From: Paenibacillus dokdonensis
GTDB taxonomy: Bacteria; Bacillota; Bacilli; Paenibacillales; Paenibacillaceae
Assembly: GCF_004916975.1 (NCBI RefSeq)
Contig: NZ_STGQ01000001.1
Coordinates: 3,527,674-3,591,673 of the forward strand
Direction: 5' to 3'
Length of the DNA stretch: 64,000 nucleotides
Part shown: positions 48,835 through 57,394 of the stretch, one piece after another
Layout of the letters: each line of letters begins with the position of its first letter
Position numbering within the stretch: position 1 is the stretch's first letter
Position numbers and translations under genes: made by a program
The notes under the pieces: generated by a model
Database searches by the model: none
The model's input: only the letters and a program-made list of their open reading frames with translations
Told to the model about the DNA's origin: nothing

Positions 48835-49029
48835 ATGGAAAAAGAAATTGAACTCGCCATCAAACGTGGGCATTATGTCTTTGTCAAAAGCGTCGACGGC
48901 AGTACTCTGACTGGAATACCGGAGGAATCCACTGATCCCGGAAAACTAAAAATGCGCACCACTCTTGGCTCATTCTGGATACCCATGGATGAAGTGAGCC
49001 ATGTATCGCGCCTGATTGCATTCAAATAA
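48835..49029 (+). CDS. Hypothetical protein, 64 residues
   Basis: The start at 48835 follows AGGAG by 9 nt. A small beta-rich protein (HYVFVKSVDGSTLTGIPEE, LGSFWIPMDEVSHVSRL) with the look of an Sm/SH3-like barrel. No family recognised. A terminator follows directly. TATGAT at 48782-48787 may be its -10. Confidence 0.6.
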   Translation: MEKEIELAIKRGHYVFVKSVDGSTLTGIPEESTDPGKLKMRTTLGSFWIPMDEVSHVSRLIAFK

Positions 49030-49040
49030 CTTCAAACTGA

Positions 49041-49067
49041 ACTGCTGCATTCCGCAGCAGTTTTTTT
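49041..49067 (+). terminator. Terminator of the 64-residue protein gene
   Basis: ACTGCTGC-ATTCC-GCAGCAGT followed by TTTTTT. Confidence 0.85.
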
Positions 49068-49204
49068 CTTGCCTTATGCCTGCCTGTTCATTGATTCAAG
49101 CCTGTCCGTTCCGGTTTATCGTTAGATATAGAACACAGACGTTCGAATAGGGAGTTGGTCTTTGGATCAACCTATACCGATATTGACGCAGAAAGGGATG
49201 GATT

Positions 49205-49378
49205 ATGATGGATAAGCATGACGACCATGAAAACGAAGCAAGATTCCCTGGTGTGGATCCCATTCCCGATCCGGGAACTGAAAACCCTTCCTCCACCAGC
49301 ATGATCGAGGATATATTGGAGGAAGGCTCCAAGGAGGCTAAAAAGCACAAGGACAGGGATCAGTCCGATCATTCCTAG
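49205..49378 (+). CDS. Small acidic hypothetical protein, 57 residues
   Basis: ATG at 49205 follows AAAGGGATGG. It is strongly hydrophilic: KHDDHENEARFPGVDP opens it, and SMIEDILEEGSKEAKKHKD is a likely helix. It is probably an intrinsically disordered protein. Function unknown. Confidence 0.5.
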   Translation: MMDKHDDHENEARFPGVDPIPDPGTENPSSTSMIEDILEEGSKEAKKHKDRDQSDHS

Positions 49379-49435
49379 TGCTGAATACAGAATTTCTTCT
49401 TAATTACTGCTTGCAAATCATTTCAAGCGATACAC

Positions 49436-49474
49436 AAATAAACCAGGCCTGAATGCAGGCCCGGTTTATTTTTT
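49436..49474. terminator. Bidirectional terminator
   Basis: AAACC.GGCCTG pairs with CAGGCC.GGTTT and is followed by ATTTTTT. It serves the small acidic protein gene and the convergent GDPD gene. Confidence 0.8.
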
Positions 49475-49484
49475 ATAAATTCAT

Positions 49485-50219
49485 TTATGCTTTAGCTGTC
49501 AGCAATGCCGCGAGTTGATCGGGATAATCGGTGATTATGCCATCCACACCAGCCTGGAGCAATCGCTGCATCTCTTTTACATCATTAACAGTAAACGGAT
49601 GATAGGCTTTCCCGGCGGCCTTGGCGCCCGCCACAAACTCTGGCAGCACTGCGTAATGATATGCATGCAAAGCGTCTGCCTGTAGCGTTTTAGCGTATTC
49701 CCAAGGCTCGTAGAGGCCTTCCATGTATAATATGCCGGTACGAATCTCAGGCGCAAGCTTTTTACAAAGAAAGAGGGAGTAGTGATTAAAGCTGGAAATA
49801 ATGACACGGTCACTCATTTTAAAATCTCTCACACGTTCAATGACCTTCTGTTCTAATCCTTCATACAGAATGACTCCATTTTTCAGCTCGATGTTGATGA
49901 TGGTTCCACTGTCTTTGACAAGCTCCAAAAGCTCATCCAAAAGTGGAATCTGTTCATCCTGAAAAGCTGGATCAAACTTGCTGCCTGCATCCAGGTCCTT
50001 CAGCTCATGCAGGGTATGATCCTTCACCCAGCCCGTACCGCTGGTCGTTCTCTCCAGTGTTTCATCATGAATCAGCACCATCTGGCCGTCTTTTGTGAGC
50101 TGCACATCCGTCTCAATTCCGGTGGCACCTTGCTCCAATGCTTTTTTAAAAGCCGCCATCGTGTTTTCGGGACATATCTTGGATGAGCCCCTGTGCGCAA
50201 AATTAATGACGTTTCCCAA
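49485..50219 (-). CDS. Glycerophosphodiester phosphodiesterase
   Basis: It hydrolyses glycerophosphodiesters to glycerol-3-phosphate and an alcohol. The 244-residue TIM barrel has the metal and catalytic motifs NFAHRGSSKICPENT (His-Arg), ETDVQLTKDGQMVLIHDE (Glu, Asp, His) and INIELKNG. It ends VDGIITDYPDQL. There is no signal peptide, so it is the cytoplasmic UgpQ/YhdW type rather than secreted GlpQ. Single gene. Confidence 0.9.
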   Translation of the reverse strand: MGNVINFAHRGSSKICPENTMAAFKKALEQGATGIETDVQLTKDGQMVLIHDETLERTTSGTGWVKDHTLHELKDLDAGSKFDPAFQDEQIPLLDELLELVKDSGTIINIELKNGVILYEGLEQKVIERVRDFKMSDRVIISSFNHYSLFLCKKLAPEIRTGILYMEGLYEPWEYAKTLQADALHAYHYAVLPEFVAGAKAAGKAYHPFTVNDVKEMQRLLQAGVDGIITDYPDQLAALLTAKA

Positions 50220-50392
50220 ACCTTTCAGCCTCCCTTATGTACCTTCTCAAAAAGCTATTATATTCCTCATTTGTCAAAGCCGTGTTAACTATAAAATTAA
50301 CATAAATCTAAGGTTCATTTCATCTCCTGTTAACAACCCTATTTTATCATGAATGTAGTCATTAAAATAAATAGAATTGAGGAGTTGAGAAC

Positions 50393-50554
50393 ATGATTGT
50401 TTTTGATGTTATCGTACACGGAGAAGTGAAGGAGACCATTCGTCCCATCAGCCAGCGTCTGCATGCCATGCTTGCGCAAGTAACCGAAGAAGCACGACGG
50501 CTCAGCCTGTTGTATGGAACACCCGTACAGGTAAACCGCCGTATTATTTATTAA
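50393..50554 (+). CDS. Small hypothetical protein, 53 residues
   Basis: ATG at 50393 follows GAGGAG by 8 nt. The product starts IVFDVIVHGEVKETIRPISQ, with a helical middle and a basic end (QVNRRIIY). Its last 11 bp overlap the end of the convergent stress-protein gene. No family recognised. Confidence 0.6.
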   Translation: MIVFDVIVHGEVKETIRPISQRLHAMLAQVTEEARRLSLLYGTPVQVNRRIIY

Positions 50555-51017
50555 TCGCAACCGCATGATGCTCCTCCAAAATTGCCCGAATCCCCCTGCC
50601 GTCTCTCCGTTCACACACCATCATAAGGATGATATGATCCTCCATTAGGAAGTCTTCGTATTTTTGCGCATCCTCCTTGGGTATGCCAAGTCCAATCAGG
50701 CCTACAACCAAGCCATCCGTTACTGTTCCAATCTCCGCCCCGGCTAGCTTAACAGCAGCAGGTCCAATCACCCATATAATCTCGGACCGGAGCTCGATGC
50801 TGGTAAGCATATCTTTGATTTCTCCAAACAACCCCGTGTTCCCATTGCCAGACTCAGGTTTTTTCAGACCTGTATCATGACTGATCATCGATAGTTCCTT
50901 CTTATTTTTCCCAAGAACGGAAATATCCTTTTTGTTATATCCTTTGTCCAGCAGCTGGATAATAGCAAGCGCCGCATCCTGTCTGGATCTATACACACAC
51001 ATGATGATTTGTTTCAT
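50544..51017 (-). CDS. General stress protein, YflT/17M-like
   Basis: A 157-residue protein. Residues 1-45 (IIMCVYRSRQDAALAIIQLL, GYNKKDISVLGKN) follow the N-terminal pattern of the heat-induced stress protein YflT/Gsp17M family. A Gly-rich hydrophobic stretch (IGPAAVKLAGAEIGTVTDG and beyond) and the regulatory-like IPKEDAQKYEDFLMEDHILL pattern follow. The start at 51017 is set by AAGGAGG 8 nt upstream. A sigma-B-like promoter lies just upstream, which fits a stress role. Confidence 0.75.
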   Translation of the reverse strand: MKQIIMCVYRSRQDAALAIIQLLDKGYNKKDISVLGKNKKELSMISHDTGLKKPESGNGNTGLFGEIKDMLTSIELRSEIIWVIGPAAVKLAGAEIGTVTDGLVVGLIGLGIPKEDAQKYEDFLMEDHIILMMVCERRDGRGIRAILEEHHAVAINK

Positions 51018-51039
51018 TCGTGCAGCCTCCTTTTCGAAT

Positions 51040-51063
51040 TCACCCTTATGTAATAGGTTAAAC
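51040..51063 (-). promoter_or_regulatory. Sigma-B-like promoter of the stress protein gene
   Basis: On the minus strand, GTTTAA (51058-51063), 12 bp, GGGTGA (51040-51045), against the Bacillus sigma-B consensus GTTTAA-N12-15-GGGTAT. It lies 23 bp before the start codon. Nothing else was recognised in the 330-bp gene-free stretch 51018-51347. Confidence 0.45.
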
Positions 51064-51347
51064 CTTTCAGGTGCCATAAAAAACATCCTGACATGATTCC
51101 GCCATATAATCCGTAACTAGCGCCGCCTAACCTTCACTCATTGATATTCATCTCCCGTCCTATACTCATCCTTTATTTTATGAAGCACTCTCTCCATATG
51201 TTTTGACGTAAAAAACATTTTTGTGGCCATGATGTAGATATTCCTTTATCTCACAGCTGACATGGTGAATCAGTGGCCTGCATATTGGTTAAAGGGGTAT
51301 ATAGAAAAAATTTAGATTGTTGTACATAGAAAGCGGGGGGGATCCGT

Positions 51348-52430
51348 TTGCTGCAGAACAAATATTTTCGAACATGCCTGGGGATAATCTTCGCACTGTT
51401 GATTATTTATCTGGGTTCTAAGGTGAGTTTTATTTTTAATCCAGTGGTTTTACTGTTTAATATTATGATCGTTCCGGTGATGCTTGCTGGGTTTATGTAT
51501 TATCTGCTTCGTCCGGTCGTGAATTTTTTGGAAAAGCACCGCTGGCCGCGACCGATCTCTATCCTGATGATTTATCTGGTTTTTGCAGGACTGATTGTCC
51601 TGTTCTCGATTCTCGTATGGCCAACGCTGCGCGAGCAGCTCATTAATTTTGCCGAAAATGCCCCTTATTTTGTTGAGGGTCTGCAAAAGCAATTCGAGAA
51701 ACTCCAGCAAAACCACTTCATCTCCAAAATGATTCCTAGTGAATCCGATCTGACCGCCCGCGTCAGCGAATATCTCAACAAATTAATTACCACCGTGACC
51801 AATTCCGTATCGAACTTCATTTCGGTGGTATCCAATGTCGTTGTCATCATCGCAACCGTGCCCATCGTGCTGTATTACATGCTGAAGGAAAGCAGCAAGC
51901 TGATGCCCATCCTGCTTCATCTGCTGCCGCGCAAATACCGCAAGGAAGGCCATGAAGCCCTGGGAGAAATCGACTCGGCGCTGAGCAATTTTATTGTTGG
52001 CCGCGTCCTATTGAATATCATTCTTGGCGTGCTGATGTATATTGGTTTTTTAATTATCGGTCTGCCTTATTCGCTGCTTCTTGCGCTTATCTCCATCGTA
52101 CTTAACCTGATCCCGTATGTTGGAGCCATTATCGCTGCTGTGCCGGTCGTTATCGTCGGCTTCATCGATTCACCTTCGGTCGCCATATGGTCGCTTGTGG
52201 TCATCGTTGTAGCCCAGCAGATCCAGGATAACCTGCTTACCCCGATCATTTACGGAAAACAGCTGGACATCCATCCGCTGACCACGATTGTGCTGCTCCT
52301 GATCGGCGGCGACATATCCGGTATTCTCGGAGTTATTCTGGCAATTCCAGTCTATATGGTCGCCAAAATCATCATTGTACGAATCTATAACCTTTTTCTG
52401 TCGGAGAAAATAGATGATATGATGGAATAA
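51348..52430 (+). CDS. AI-2E family transporter (YtvI-type)
   Basis: A 360-residue membrane protein with about eight helices in the AI-2E/PerM pattern: YLLRPVVNFLEKHRWPRPIS after the first pair, a large amphipathic segment, then IIATVPIVLYYMLKES. Late helices such as IVLNLIPYVGAIIAAVPVVI and GDISGILGVILAIP are the family hallmark. A TTG start has GGGGGGGAT 4 nt upstream. Members are thought to be exporters or ion antiporters; the substrate here is unknown. Confidence 0.85.
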   Translation: MLQNKYFRTCLGIIFALLIIYLGSKVSFIFNPVVLLFNIMIVPVMLAGFMYYLLRPVVNFLEKHRWPRPISILMIYLVFAGLIVLFSILVWPTLREQLINFAENAPYFVEGLQKQFEKLQQNHFISKMIPSESDLTARVSEYLNKLITTVTNSVSNFISVVSNVVVIIATVPIVLYYMLKESSKLMPILLHLLPRKYRKEGHEALGEIDSALSNFIVGRVLLNIILGVLMYIGFLIIGLPYSLLLALISIVLNLIPYVGAIIAAVPVVIVGFIDSPSVAIWSLVVIVVAQQIQDNLLTPIIYGKQLDIHPLTTIVLLLIGGDISGILGVILAIPVYMVAKIIIVRIYNLFLSEKIDDMME

Positions 52431-52431
52431 A

Positions 52432-52458
52432 AAAAGGCGGGCCGCGGCCCGCCTTTTC
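52432..52458. terminator. Terminator after the AI-2E family gene
   Basis: GGCGGGCC pairs with GGCCCGCC around GC, flanked by A and T tracts; it can also serve the convergent ung gene. Confidence 0.9.
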
Positions 52459-52466
52459 GTATGTTA

Positions 52467-53135
52467 TCAAATATCAGGAATGGACCAATCAATCGGCTTC
52501 ATCCCATGTGACTCCAGAAACGCATTCGTTTTTGAAAATGGTTTGCTGCCATAAAATCCGCGGTGTACCGACAATGGGCTCGGATGTACAGACTCCAGCA
52601 CCAGATGCTTATTACGATCGATGAAGGCACCTTTTTTCTGGGCATGGCTTCCCCATAAAATAAAAACAACGGGCTGATCACGTTCGTTCAGCTTTTCGAT
52701 CACAGCATCCGTAAACCTCTCCCAGCCCAAACCCTTATGAGAATTGGCTTGTCCGTCGCGGACGGTTAATACGGTATTGAGCAGCAAAACTCCCTGCTTT
52801 GCCCAAGGTACCAAATAACCGTTGTTCGGAATAGGCGCTCCCAGATCGCTGTGCAGCTCTTTATAGATATTACTTAATGAAGGGGGTATCCTTACGCCCG
52901 GCATCACGGAAAAGCTCAGCCCATGCGCCTGTCCCGGTCCATGATAGGGATCCTGCCCCAAAATAACGACTTTGGTATGTTCATAGGAAGTAAGTTTAAG
53001 TGCCTGGAACAAATTCTCCTTGGAGGGATAAACCGTATGTAATTTATATTCCTTGGCCAGCGCATAGCGCAGCTCGTTAAAATACGGATTTTCCACTTCC
53101 TCCTGCAGCTGCTCATCCCAATCATTTTCAAACAT
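52467..53135 (-). CDS. ung: Uracil-DNA glycosylase
   Basis: It removes uracil from DNA, starting base-excision repair. The 222-residue family-1 enzyme has [17 protein letters not shown] (water-activating Asp), the uracil-binding [23 protein letters not shown] and the minor-groove loop [11 protein letters not shown]. The ATG at 53135 is chosen; a TTG 9 bp upstream sits too close to the ribosome site. Length is normal. It ends at the terminator shared with the transporter. Confidence 0.95.
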   Translation of the reverse strand: MFENDWDEQLQEEVENPYFNELRYALAKEYKLHTVYPSKENLFQALKLTSYEHTKVVILGQDPYHGPGQAHGLSFSVMPGVRIPPSLSNIYKELHSDLGAPIPNNGYLVPWAKQGVLLLNTVLTVRDGQANSHKGLGWERFTDAVIEKLNERDQPVVFILWGSHAQKKGAFIDRNKHLVLESVHPSPLSVHRGFYGSKPFSKTNAFLESHGMKPIDWSIPDI

Positions 53136-53241
53136 CTTTTCCAATCTCCTCTCCGGTGTCTTCTCTATTATATTAACCTATAGCCAGGTTCCAACCCAGC
53201 CGGGAATGCTGCTGCTACATTTCGGAATGGACCGGCAAAAT

Positions 53242-53273
53242 AAAAAGCCCGGCACATGAGTGATCCGGACTTT
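53242..53273 (-). terminator. Terminator of the tRNA-Leu gene
   Basis: AAGTCCGG / CCGGGCTT on the minus strand, followed by TTTATTTT. Confidence 0.75.
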
Positions 53274-53292
53274 TGATATGTATTGCTTGATA

Positions 53293-53378
53293 TGCCGAGG
53301 ACCGGGATCGAACCGGTACGGTAGTCACCTACCGCAGGATTTTAAGTCCTGTGCGTCTGCCAATTCCGCCACCCCGGC
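53293..53378 (-). tRNA. tRNA-Leu(TAA), copy 1
   Basis: An 86-nt class II tRNA with a long variable arm (GCGGTAGGTGACTACCGTA region), anticodon loop CTTAAAA (anticodon TAA) and acceptor GCCGGGG / CCTCGGC. CCA is not encoded. Identical in sequence to 54371-54456. Confidence 0.95.
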
Positions 53379-53547
53379 TCGCAGACTGTGGAAACATCAT
53401 AGATTCCTCATAGATGGATATTAAATGCAATGAAATCACATCTTCAAATCTATGAATCCAATGCAATAAACACAAAGAGTAATTTACCATGTTTGTCCTC
53501 TGCCTGCAAGCACTTTTTCCTTCTCTGCTTCCCTAGACATATAAACA

Positions 53548-53579
53548 AGGAAAAAGCCTCCTGCAGGGAGGCTCTTTCC
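53548..53579 (-). terminator. Terminator of the YdhK-like gene
   Basis: GAGCCTCCCTGCAGGAGGCT stem on the minus strand, followed by TTTTTCC. Confidence 0.8.
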
Positions 53580-53584
53580 TTCTA

Positions 53585-54151
53585 TTATTTAGCCGTTAAT
53601 TCATCTTCCGTTACCCATTTGTGATTTTTAACCGGTTCGCCGCCTGTTGACGGCGTGTAATCCACCATGTAGACTGTCGTATGTTTAGCGGATTCGATGG
53701 TAGCATCTGCGCCCTTCATCCCCTTCATATGGTCAGCTTCTAAGACAACCTTAGCTCCCACTTCACATGGCTGTTCACCCGCATCTTTCAGCTCTTCATG
53801 AATTACCCATTTATGGTTTTTGACCGGATCTCCACCTGTCGTTGGCGTATAGGTAACGACATAAGCTGTCGTGTCATAGGCTCCTGTAATCGTTGCGGTA
53901 ACCCCTTTCATGCCTGGCATATGATCTGCCTGAATCACAGCCTGGGTTCCAACTTTAAAAGCGGGATTGGATGCATTCTTTAATCCTGGAGGAACTTCAC
54001 TCGAACCCGAATGGTTCATATCGGAATGATTCATATCCGAATTACTCATGGTTGAGCTGTCCTCCTGTGCTGCATTATTATCCGCTTGGTCTGCGCATCC
54101 ACTTAAAGCAATCATGGCCGCGGCACCAAGCATAGCAAGTTGTTTTTTCAT
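53585..54151 (-). CDS. YdhK/DUF1541 family lipoprotein
   Basis: A 188-residue lipoprotein. The signal KKQLAMLGAAAMIALSGC has lipobox LSGC. A Met/His-rich linker follows (SDMNHSDMNHSGSS, possibly metal-binding), then two DUF1541 repeats at about 65-120 and 128-185. Each repeat has ADHM-GMKG-ATI, an aromatic strand, TGG-PVKNHKWV and E-EL. The start at 54151 follows GAGGAG. Function unknown; relatives are often linked to copper or other metals. It lies between two identical tRNA-Leu genes. Confidence 0.85.
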   Translation of the reverse strand: MKKQLAMLGAAAMIALSGCADQADNNAAQEDSSTMSNSDMNHSDMNHSGSSEVPPGLKNASNPAFKVGTQAVIQADHMPGMKGVTATITGAYDTTAYVVTYTPTTGGDPVKNHKWVIHEELKDAGEQPCEVGAKVVLEADHMKGMKGADATIESAKHTTVYMVDYTPSTGGEPVKNHKWVTEDELTAK

Positions 54152-54285
54152 TTCAAAACACTCCTCACATATCAATTAATGTCTGTATATATAGTATACC
54201 CTCTATGGGTATATTACAAACAGTAATCGATTCAGAACAAGTCTGTCTTGAACGAATGTCTTCCGCATCTTCTTCCCTGTATATG

Positions 54286-54324
54286 AAAAAGTCCTGCATG
54301 GTTATTAACCACGCAGGACTTCTT
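54286..54324 (-). terminator. Terminator of the tRNA cluster
   Basis: AAGTCCTGCGTGGTT pairs with AACCATGCAGGACTT on the minus strand, followed by TTTCAT. It lies below the Leu-Ile/Met-fMet cluster. Confidence 0.8.
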
Positions 54325-54370
54325 CTTATGTACCGATGTTACTTCTACGATATACGCAGAAGCTTAAGTA

Positions 54371-54456
54371 TGCCGAGGACCGGGATCGAACCGGTACGGT
54401 AGTCACCTACCGCAGGATTTTAAGTCCTGTGCGTCTGCCAATTCCGCCACCCCGGC
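54371..54456 (-). tRNA. tRNA-Leu(TAA), copy 2
   Basis: Identical in sequence to 53293-53378 and structured the same way. It is the last gene of a three-tRNA transcript. Confidence 0.95.
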
Positions 54457-54477
54457 AAATACGCATGAATTCTTATA

Positions 54478-54554
54478 TGGTGGGCCCTGAGGGACTCGAA
54501 CCCCCGACCAATCGGTTATGAGCCGACCGCTCTAACCAACTGAGCTAAGGGCCC
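54478..54554 (-). tRNA. tRNA with CAT anticodon, probably tRNA-Ile2
   Basis: A 77-nt cloverleaf including an encoded CCA. Acceptor GGGCCCT / AGGGCCC; anticodon loop CTCATAA (CAT). The TAGCTCAGTTGG D-arm and the CTCATAA loop resemble the Ile2 tRNA read with lysidine at C34. An elongator tRNA-Met cannot be excluded by eye. Confidence 0.85.
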
Positions 54555-54590
54555 TGATCAACTATATTATCGATCAAAATAATGGCAGTT

Positions 54591-54671
<81 letters not shown>

Positions 54672-54742
54672 TCATTAGTCAGTAATAAATTAGCGACAAG
54701 AATTAATATACAGCATAAATGCACTTTACGTCAAGTATTTTT

Positions 54743-54907
54743 TCATGGAATAAAACGAACACCGTATCTTCCCTTGCGCGAACGGAAAATTTCAACCAAA
54801 TGAGGGTCATCATATCCGTAAATCCAACCATTCTGCTCCAGCCTTTTTGCCAAGCACCCCGCCTGAAATTTTGTCTTATACAGCTTGCTGAAATAGATCC
54901 ATTGCAT
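54743..54907 (-). CDS. Small hypothetical protein, 54 residues
   Basis: The ATG at 54907 follows GAAGGAGAAGG. A basic, aromatic protein (QWIYFSKLYKTKFQAGCLAK, IFRSRKGRYGVRFIP). No family recognised. It stands alone upstream of the tRNA cluster. Confidence 0.55.
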   Translation of the reverse strand: MQWIYFSKLYKTKFQAGCLAKRLEQNGWIYGYDDPHLVEIFRSRKGRYGVRFIP

Positions 54908-55067
54908 GATTCCTTCTCCTTCCCGGCATGATATAGGATGTCTTGGATATTGTTGCCTGAAGGTACACTCATCATTCATTTTCCCATAAACTTTGAGATT
55001 ATTTCTAAATTATTTTATAATATTAACTAAGTTGTTTAACATCACACTCTGGAAGCGAGGAATCTGC

Positions 55068-55934
55068 ATGGCAAAAACACACAGGAAACTCTCCCCTGTC
55101 GAATTACTGAAGAAGTTTATCTTTATTACGGCCGGTGCGATCTTAATGGCAGTTGCGCTCGAGGTTTTTCTCGTACCGAATGACATCATTGACGGAGGCA
55201 TCACGGGTATATCCATTGTATTATCCAAAATCACCGCACTCCCTCTCGGGATCTTCCTCTTTGTCATCAACCTTCCCTTTCTTTTCTTGGGCTACAAGCA
55301 AATCGGTAAAACCTTTGCATTTTCCACATTGTATGGAATCATTGTCATGTCAGTCACGACACAGCTCCTGCATCATGTCAGTCCCTTTACCAATGAAAAA
55401 ATACTAGCCGTATTGTTCGGTGGTCTGATTCTGGGTCTTGGCGTCGGTCTGGTCATACGTTTTGGCGGCTCGCTGGACGGAACTGAAATTGTCGCGATTC
55501 TGCTATCCAAAAAGACCCGCATGCCGGTAGGTCAGATCATCATGATCATGAACGTATTTATTTTTATCATCGCTGGGTTTGTGTTTGGATGGGATTCTGC
55601 AATGTACTCCATCTTCACATATTACATGGCCTCGAAGGTTATGGATATCGTCGTGGAGGGTCTCAACGAGTCCAAGTCCGTTACCATCATATCCGGCGAG
55701 TATGAAGAGATCTCTCAAACGATCCAGGACCGCCTCGGACGCAGCACGACCTTCATTTACGCGCGGGGTGGCTATTCCGGAGAAGATACACAGATGATCT
55801 ATTGCGTCGTTACAAGGCTTGAACTGGCCAAGCTGAAGTCCGTTGTGCATGAAATCGACCCAAAAGCCTTTATTGCGATTGAGCATGTGTCAGACGTGCT
55901 TGGCGGTAATTTCGAGAAGAGCGCGATTCACTAA
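55068..55934 (+). CDS. YitT family protein (DUF161 membrane + DUF2179)
   Basis: A 288-residue protein. Five to six membrane helices occupy about residues 10-195 (GAILMAVALEVFLVPNDIID, GGITGISIVLSK, LGVGLVIRFGGSLDGTEIVA). A C-terminal cytoplasmic DUF2179 domain (SVTIISGEYEEISQTIQDRL, TFIYARGGYSGEDTQMIY) follows. The start at 55068 is set by GCGAGGA 6 nt upstream and agrees with relatives. Transported substrate unknown. Confidence 0.88.
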   Translation: MAKTHRKLSPVELLKKFIFITAGAILMAVALEVFLVPNDIIDGGITGISIVLSKITALPLGIFLFVINLPFLFLGYKQIGKTFAFSTLYGIIVMSVTTQLLHHVSPFTNEKILAVLFGGLILGLGVGLVIRFGGSLDGTEIVAILLSKKTRMPVGQIIMIMNVFIFIIAGFVFGWDSAMYSIFTYYMASKVMDIVVEGLNESKSVTIISGEYEEISQTIQDRLGRSTTFIYARGGYSGEDTQMIYCVVTRLELAKLKSVVHEIDPKAFIAIEHVSDVLGGNFEKSAIH

Positions 55935-55962
55935 AAGCAGGCATTCTCTAGATCCATAGGAA

Positions 55963-55996
55963 AAGCAAAAAAGCAGCCCGAGGGCTGCTTTTTGAT
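55963..55996. terminator. Bidirectional terminator
   Basis: AAAAAGCAGCCC pairs with GGGCTGCTTTTT around GA. It serves YitT and the end of the pyr operon. Confidence 0.85.
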
Positions 55997-56005
55997 TTCA
56001 AGATA

Positions 56006-56647
56006 TTACACGCCGTATGAAGATGGATCTTCTCTCCACGCTTTGAGCGTCTGTACATCATCTTTTTCGATATTGCCCTGTTCCAAAGCCACATCCATCA
56101 GTGCTGTGTAGTTAGACAAGCTCTGGAGCGGGATTCCCGCTTCATTGAAAGCTTGTACAGCCTTGTCCAGCTGATAGCTGAAAATCGCAAGTACAGCCTG
56201 CGGCTCCGCTCCCGCCTCTTTGATCGCAAGTGCGGCTTTAATGGAGCTGCCACCCGTGGAGATCAAATCTTCGATAACGATCACTTTTTGTCCCGGTTTA
56301 ATGATGCCCTCGATCTGATTTTCCTTGCCATGGCCTTTCGCTTTGTCGCGAATGTACGCCATCGGCAGGTTCAGCTTCTGCGCCACCCATGCGGCATGGG
56401 GAATACCTGCGGTCGCCGTTCCGGCAATCACTTCGGTATCAGGATACTGCTCACGGATAACCGCAGCAAACGATTCTGCGATGTATTCCCGGATTTCCGG
56501 ATAAGACATCGTAAGCCGGTTATCACAATAGATCGGGGACTTAATACCGGATGTCCATGTGAACGGCTGCTTCGGACGCAGCGCCACCGCTTCGATCTGC
56601 AGTAAATAGGCTGCGATTTGCCCAGGGATTTCTGCTAGTTTCGTCAT
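56006..56647 (-). CDS. pyrE: Orotate phosphoribosyltransferase
   Basis: It adds PRPP to orotate, giving OMP. The 213-residue type I PRTase has FTWTSGIKSPIYCDNRL, IAGTATAGIPHAAWVAQ, the flexible-loop KGHGKENQIEG and the PRPP motif VIVIEDLISTGGSSIKA. The ATG overlaps the pyrF stop by 4 bp. Last gene of the operon, followed by a terminator. Confidence 0.96.
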   Translation of the reverse strand: MTKLAEIPGQIAAYLLQIEAVALRPKQPFTWTSGIKSPIYCDNRLTMSYPEIREYIAESFAAVIREQYPDTEVIAGTATAGIPHAAWVAQKLNLPMAYIRDKAKGHGKENQIEGIIKPGQKVIVIEDLISTGGSSIKAALAIKEAGAEPQAVLAIFSYQLDKAVQAFNEAGIPLQSLSNYTALMDVALEQGNIEKDDVQTLKAWREDPSSYGV

Positions 56648-57381
56648 GCTTCCATCATCTCCTTAATGATTTGCTCTGCAGCGGCTCTCGGCTTCTCAGC
56701 GGCCGTAATTGGCCTTCCAACAACAATGTAACTGCTGCCGTTACGGATGGCTTCTCCCGGCGTTAGAACACGCTTCTGATCGCCCTGGTCGCTTCCTGCT
56801 GGCCGGATACCCGGTGTCACGGTAACAAAATCCGTCCCGCAAACGCTGGCGATGTCGCTGGATTCCAGTGCAGAAGCCACCACACCGTCCAAACCTGCGG
56901 CTTTTGTCAGTTCCGCATAACGTATGACTGCATCCTTCATGGTTCCAGGGATGCCAATCTCCTGATTAAGCACATCCTGCCCTGTACTGGTCAATTGGGT
57001 TACAGCGATGATAAGCGGTTTTTGCAGGGAACGATCCGATTGAATGGCCTTAGTTACACCGTCCAAAGCAGCGTTCATCATCTCCTTACCGCCTGCTGCA
57101 TGAACATTAAACATATCCACACCAAGACGGGTGATGCTTTCCGCTCCACCCTTGACCGTATTAGGTATATCATGCATCTTTAAATCCAGGAATACTTTAT
57201 AGCCACGGGTTTTCAAATCCCGTACAAAATCCGGGCCTGCAGCATAATACAGCTGCATGCCCACTTTCATATAACATGGAATGCCTTCAAGCTCCTGAAG
57301 CAGGGCTGAAGCTTGAGTCGCATCCGGATAATCCAGGGCCACAATCAAGCGGCCCGCCATTTCCTTGTATTGTTCATTCAT
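56644..57381 (-). CDS. pyrF: Orotidine 5'-phosphate decarboxylase
   Basis: It converts OMP to UMP. The 245-residue group 1 enzyme has the first strand RLIVALDYPDATQ, the catalytic LDLKMHDIPNTV (D-x-K-x-x-D), DMFNVHAAGG and the phosphate-binding VTPGIRPAG and YIVVGRPIT. The ATG at 57381 is favoured by GGGGG 9 nt upstream over two earlier in-frame starts. It follows carB directly; pyrK and pyrD do not intervene as they do in B. subtilis. Confidence 0.95.
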   Translation of the reverse strand: MNEQYKEMAGRLIVALDYPDATQASALLQELEGIPCYMKVGMQLYYAAGPDFVRDLKTRGYKVFLDLKMHDIPNTVKGGAESITRLGVDMFNVHAAGGKEMMNAALDGVTKAIQSDRSLQKPLIIAVTQLTSTGQDVLNQEIGIPGTMKDAVIRYAELTKAAGLDGVVASALESSDIASVCGTDFVTVTPGIRPAGSDQGDQKRVLTPGEAIRNGSSYIVVGRPITAAEKPRAAAEQIIKEMMEA

Positions 57382-57394
57382 ACCCTTCATCCCC

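Noticed and set aside
54205..54402. 65-codon plus-strand frame near the tRNA cluster
   Set aside because: It contains the tRNA terminator hairpin and runs antisense into a tRNA gene.
53293..54456. tRNA-Leu pair as att sites of a current mobile element
   Set aside because: There is no integrase or other mobility gene between the copies. Both copies are complete genes, so simple duplication is at least as likely.
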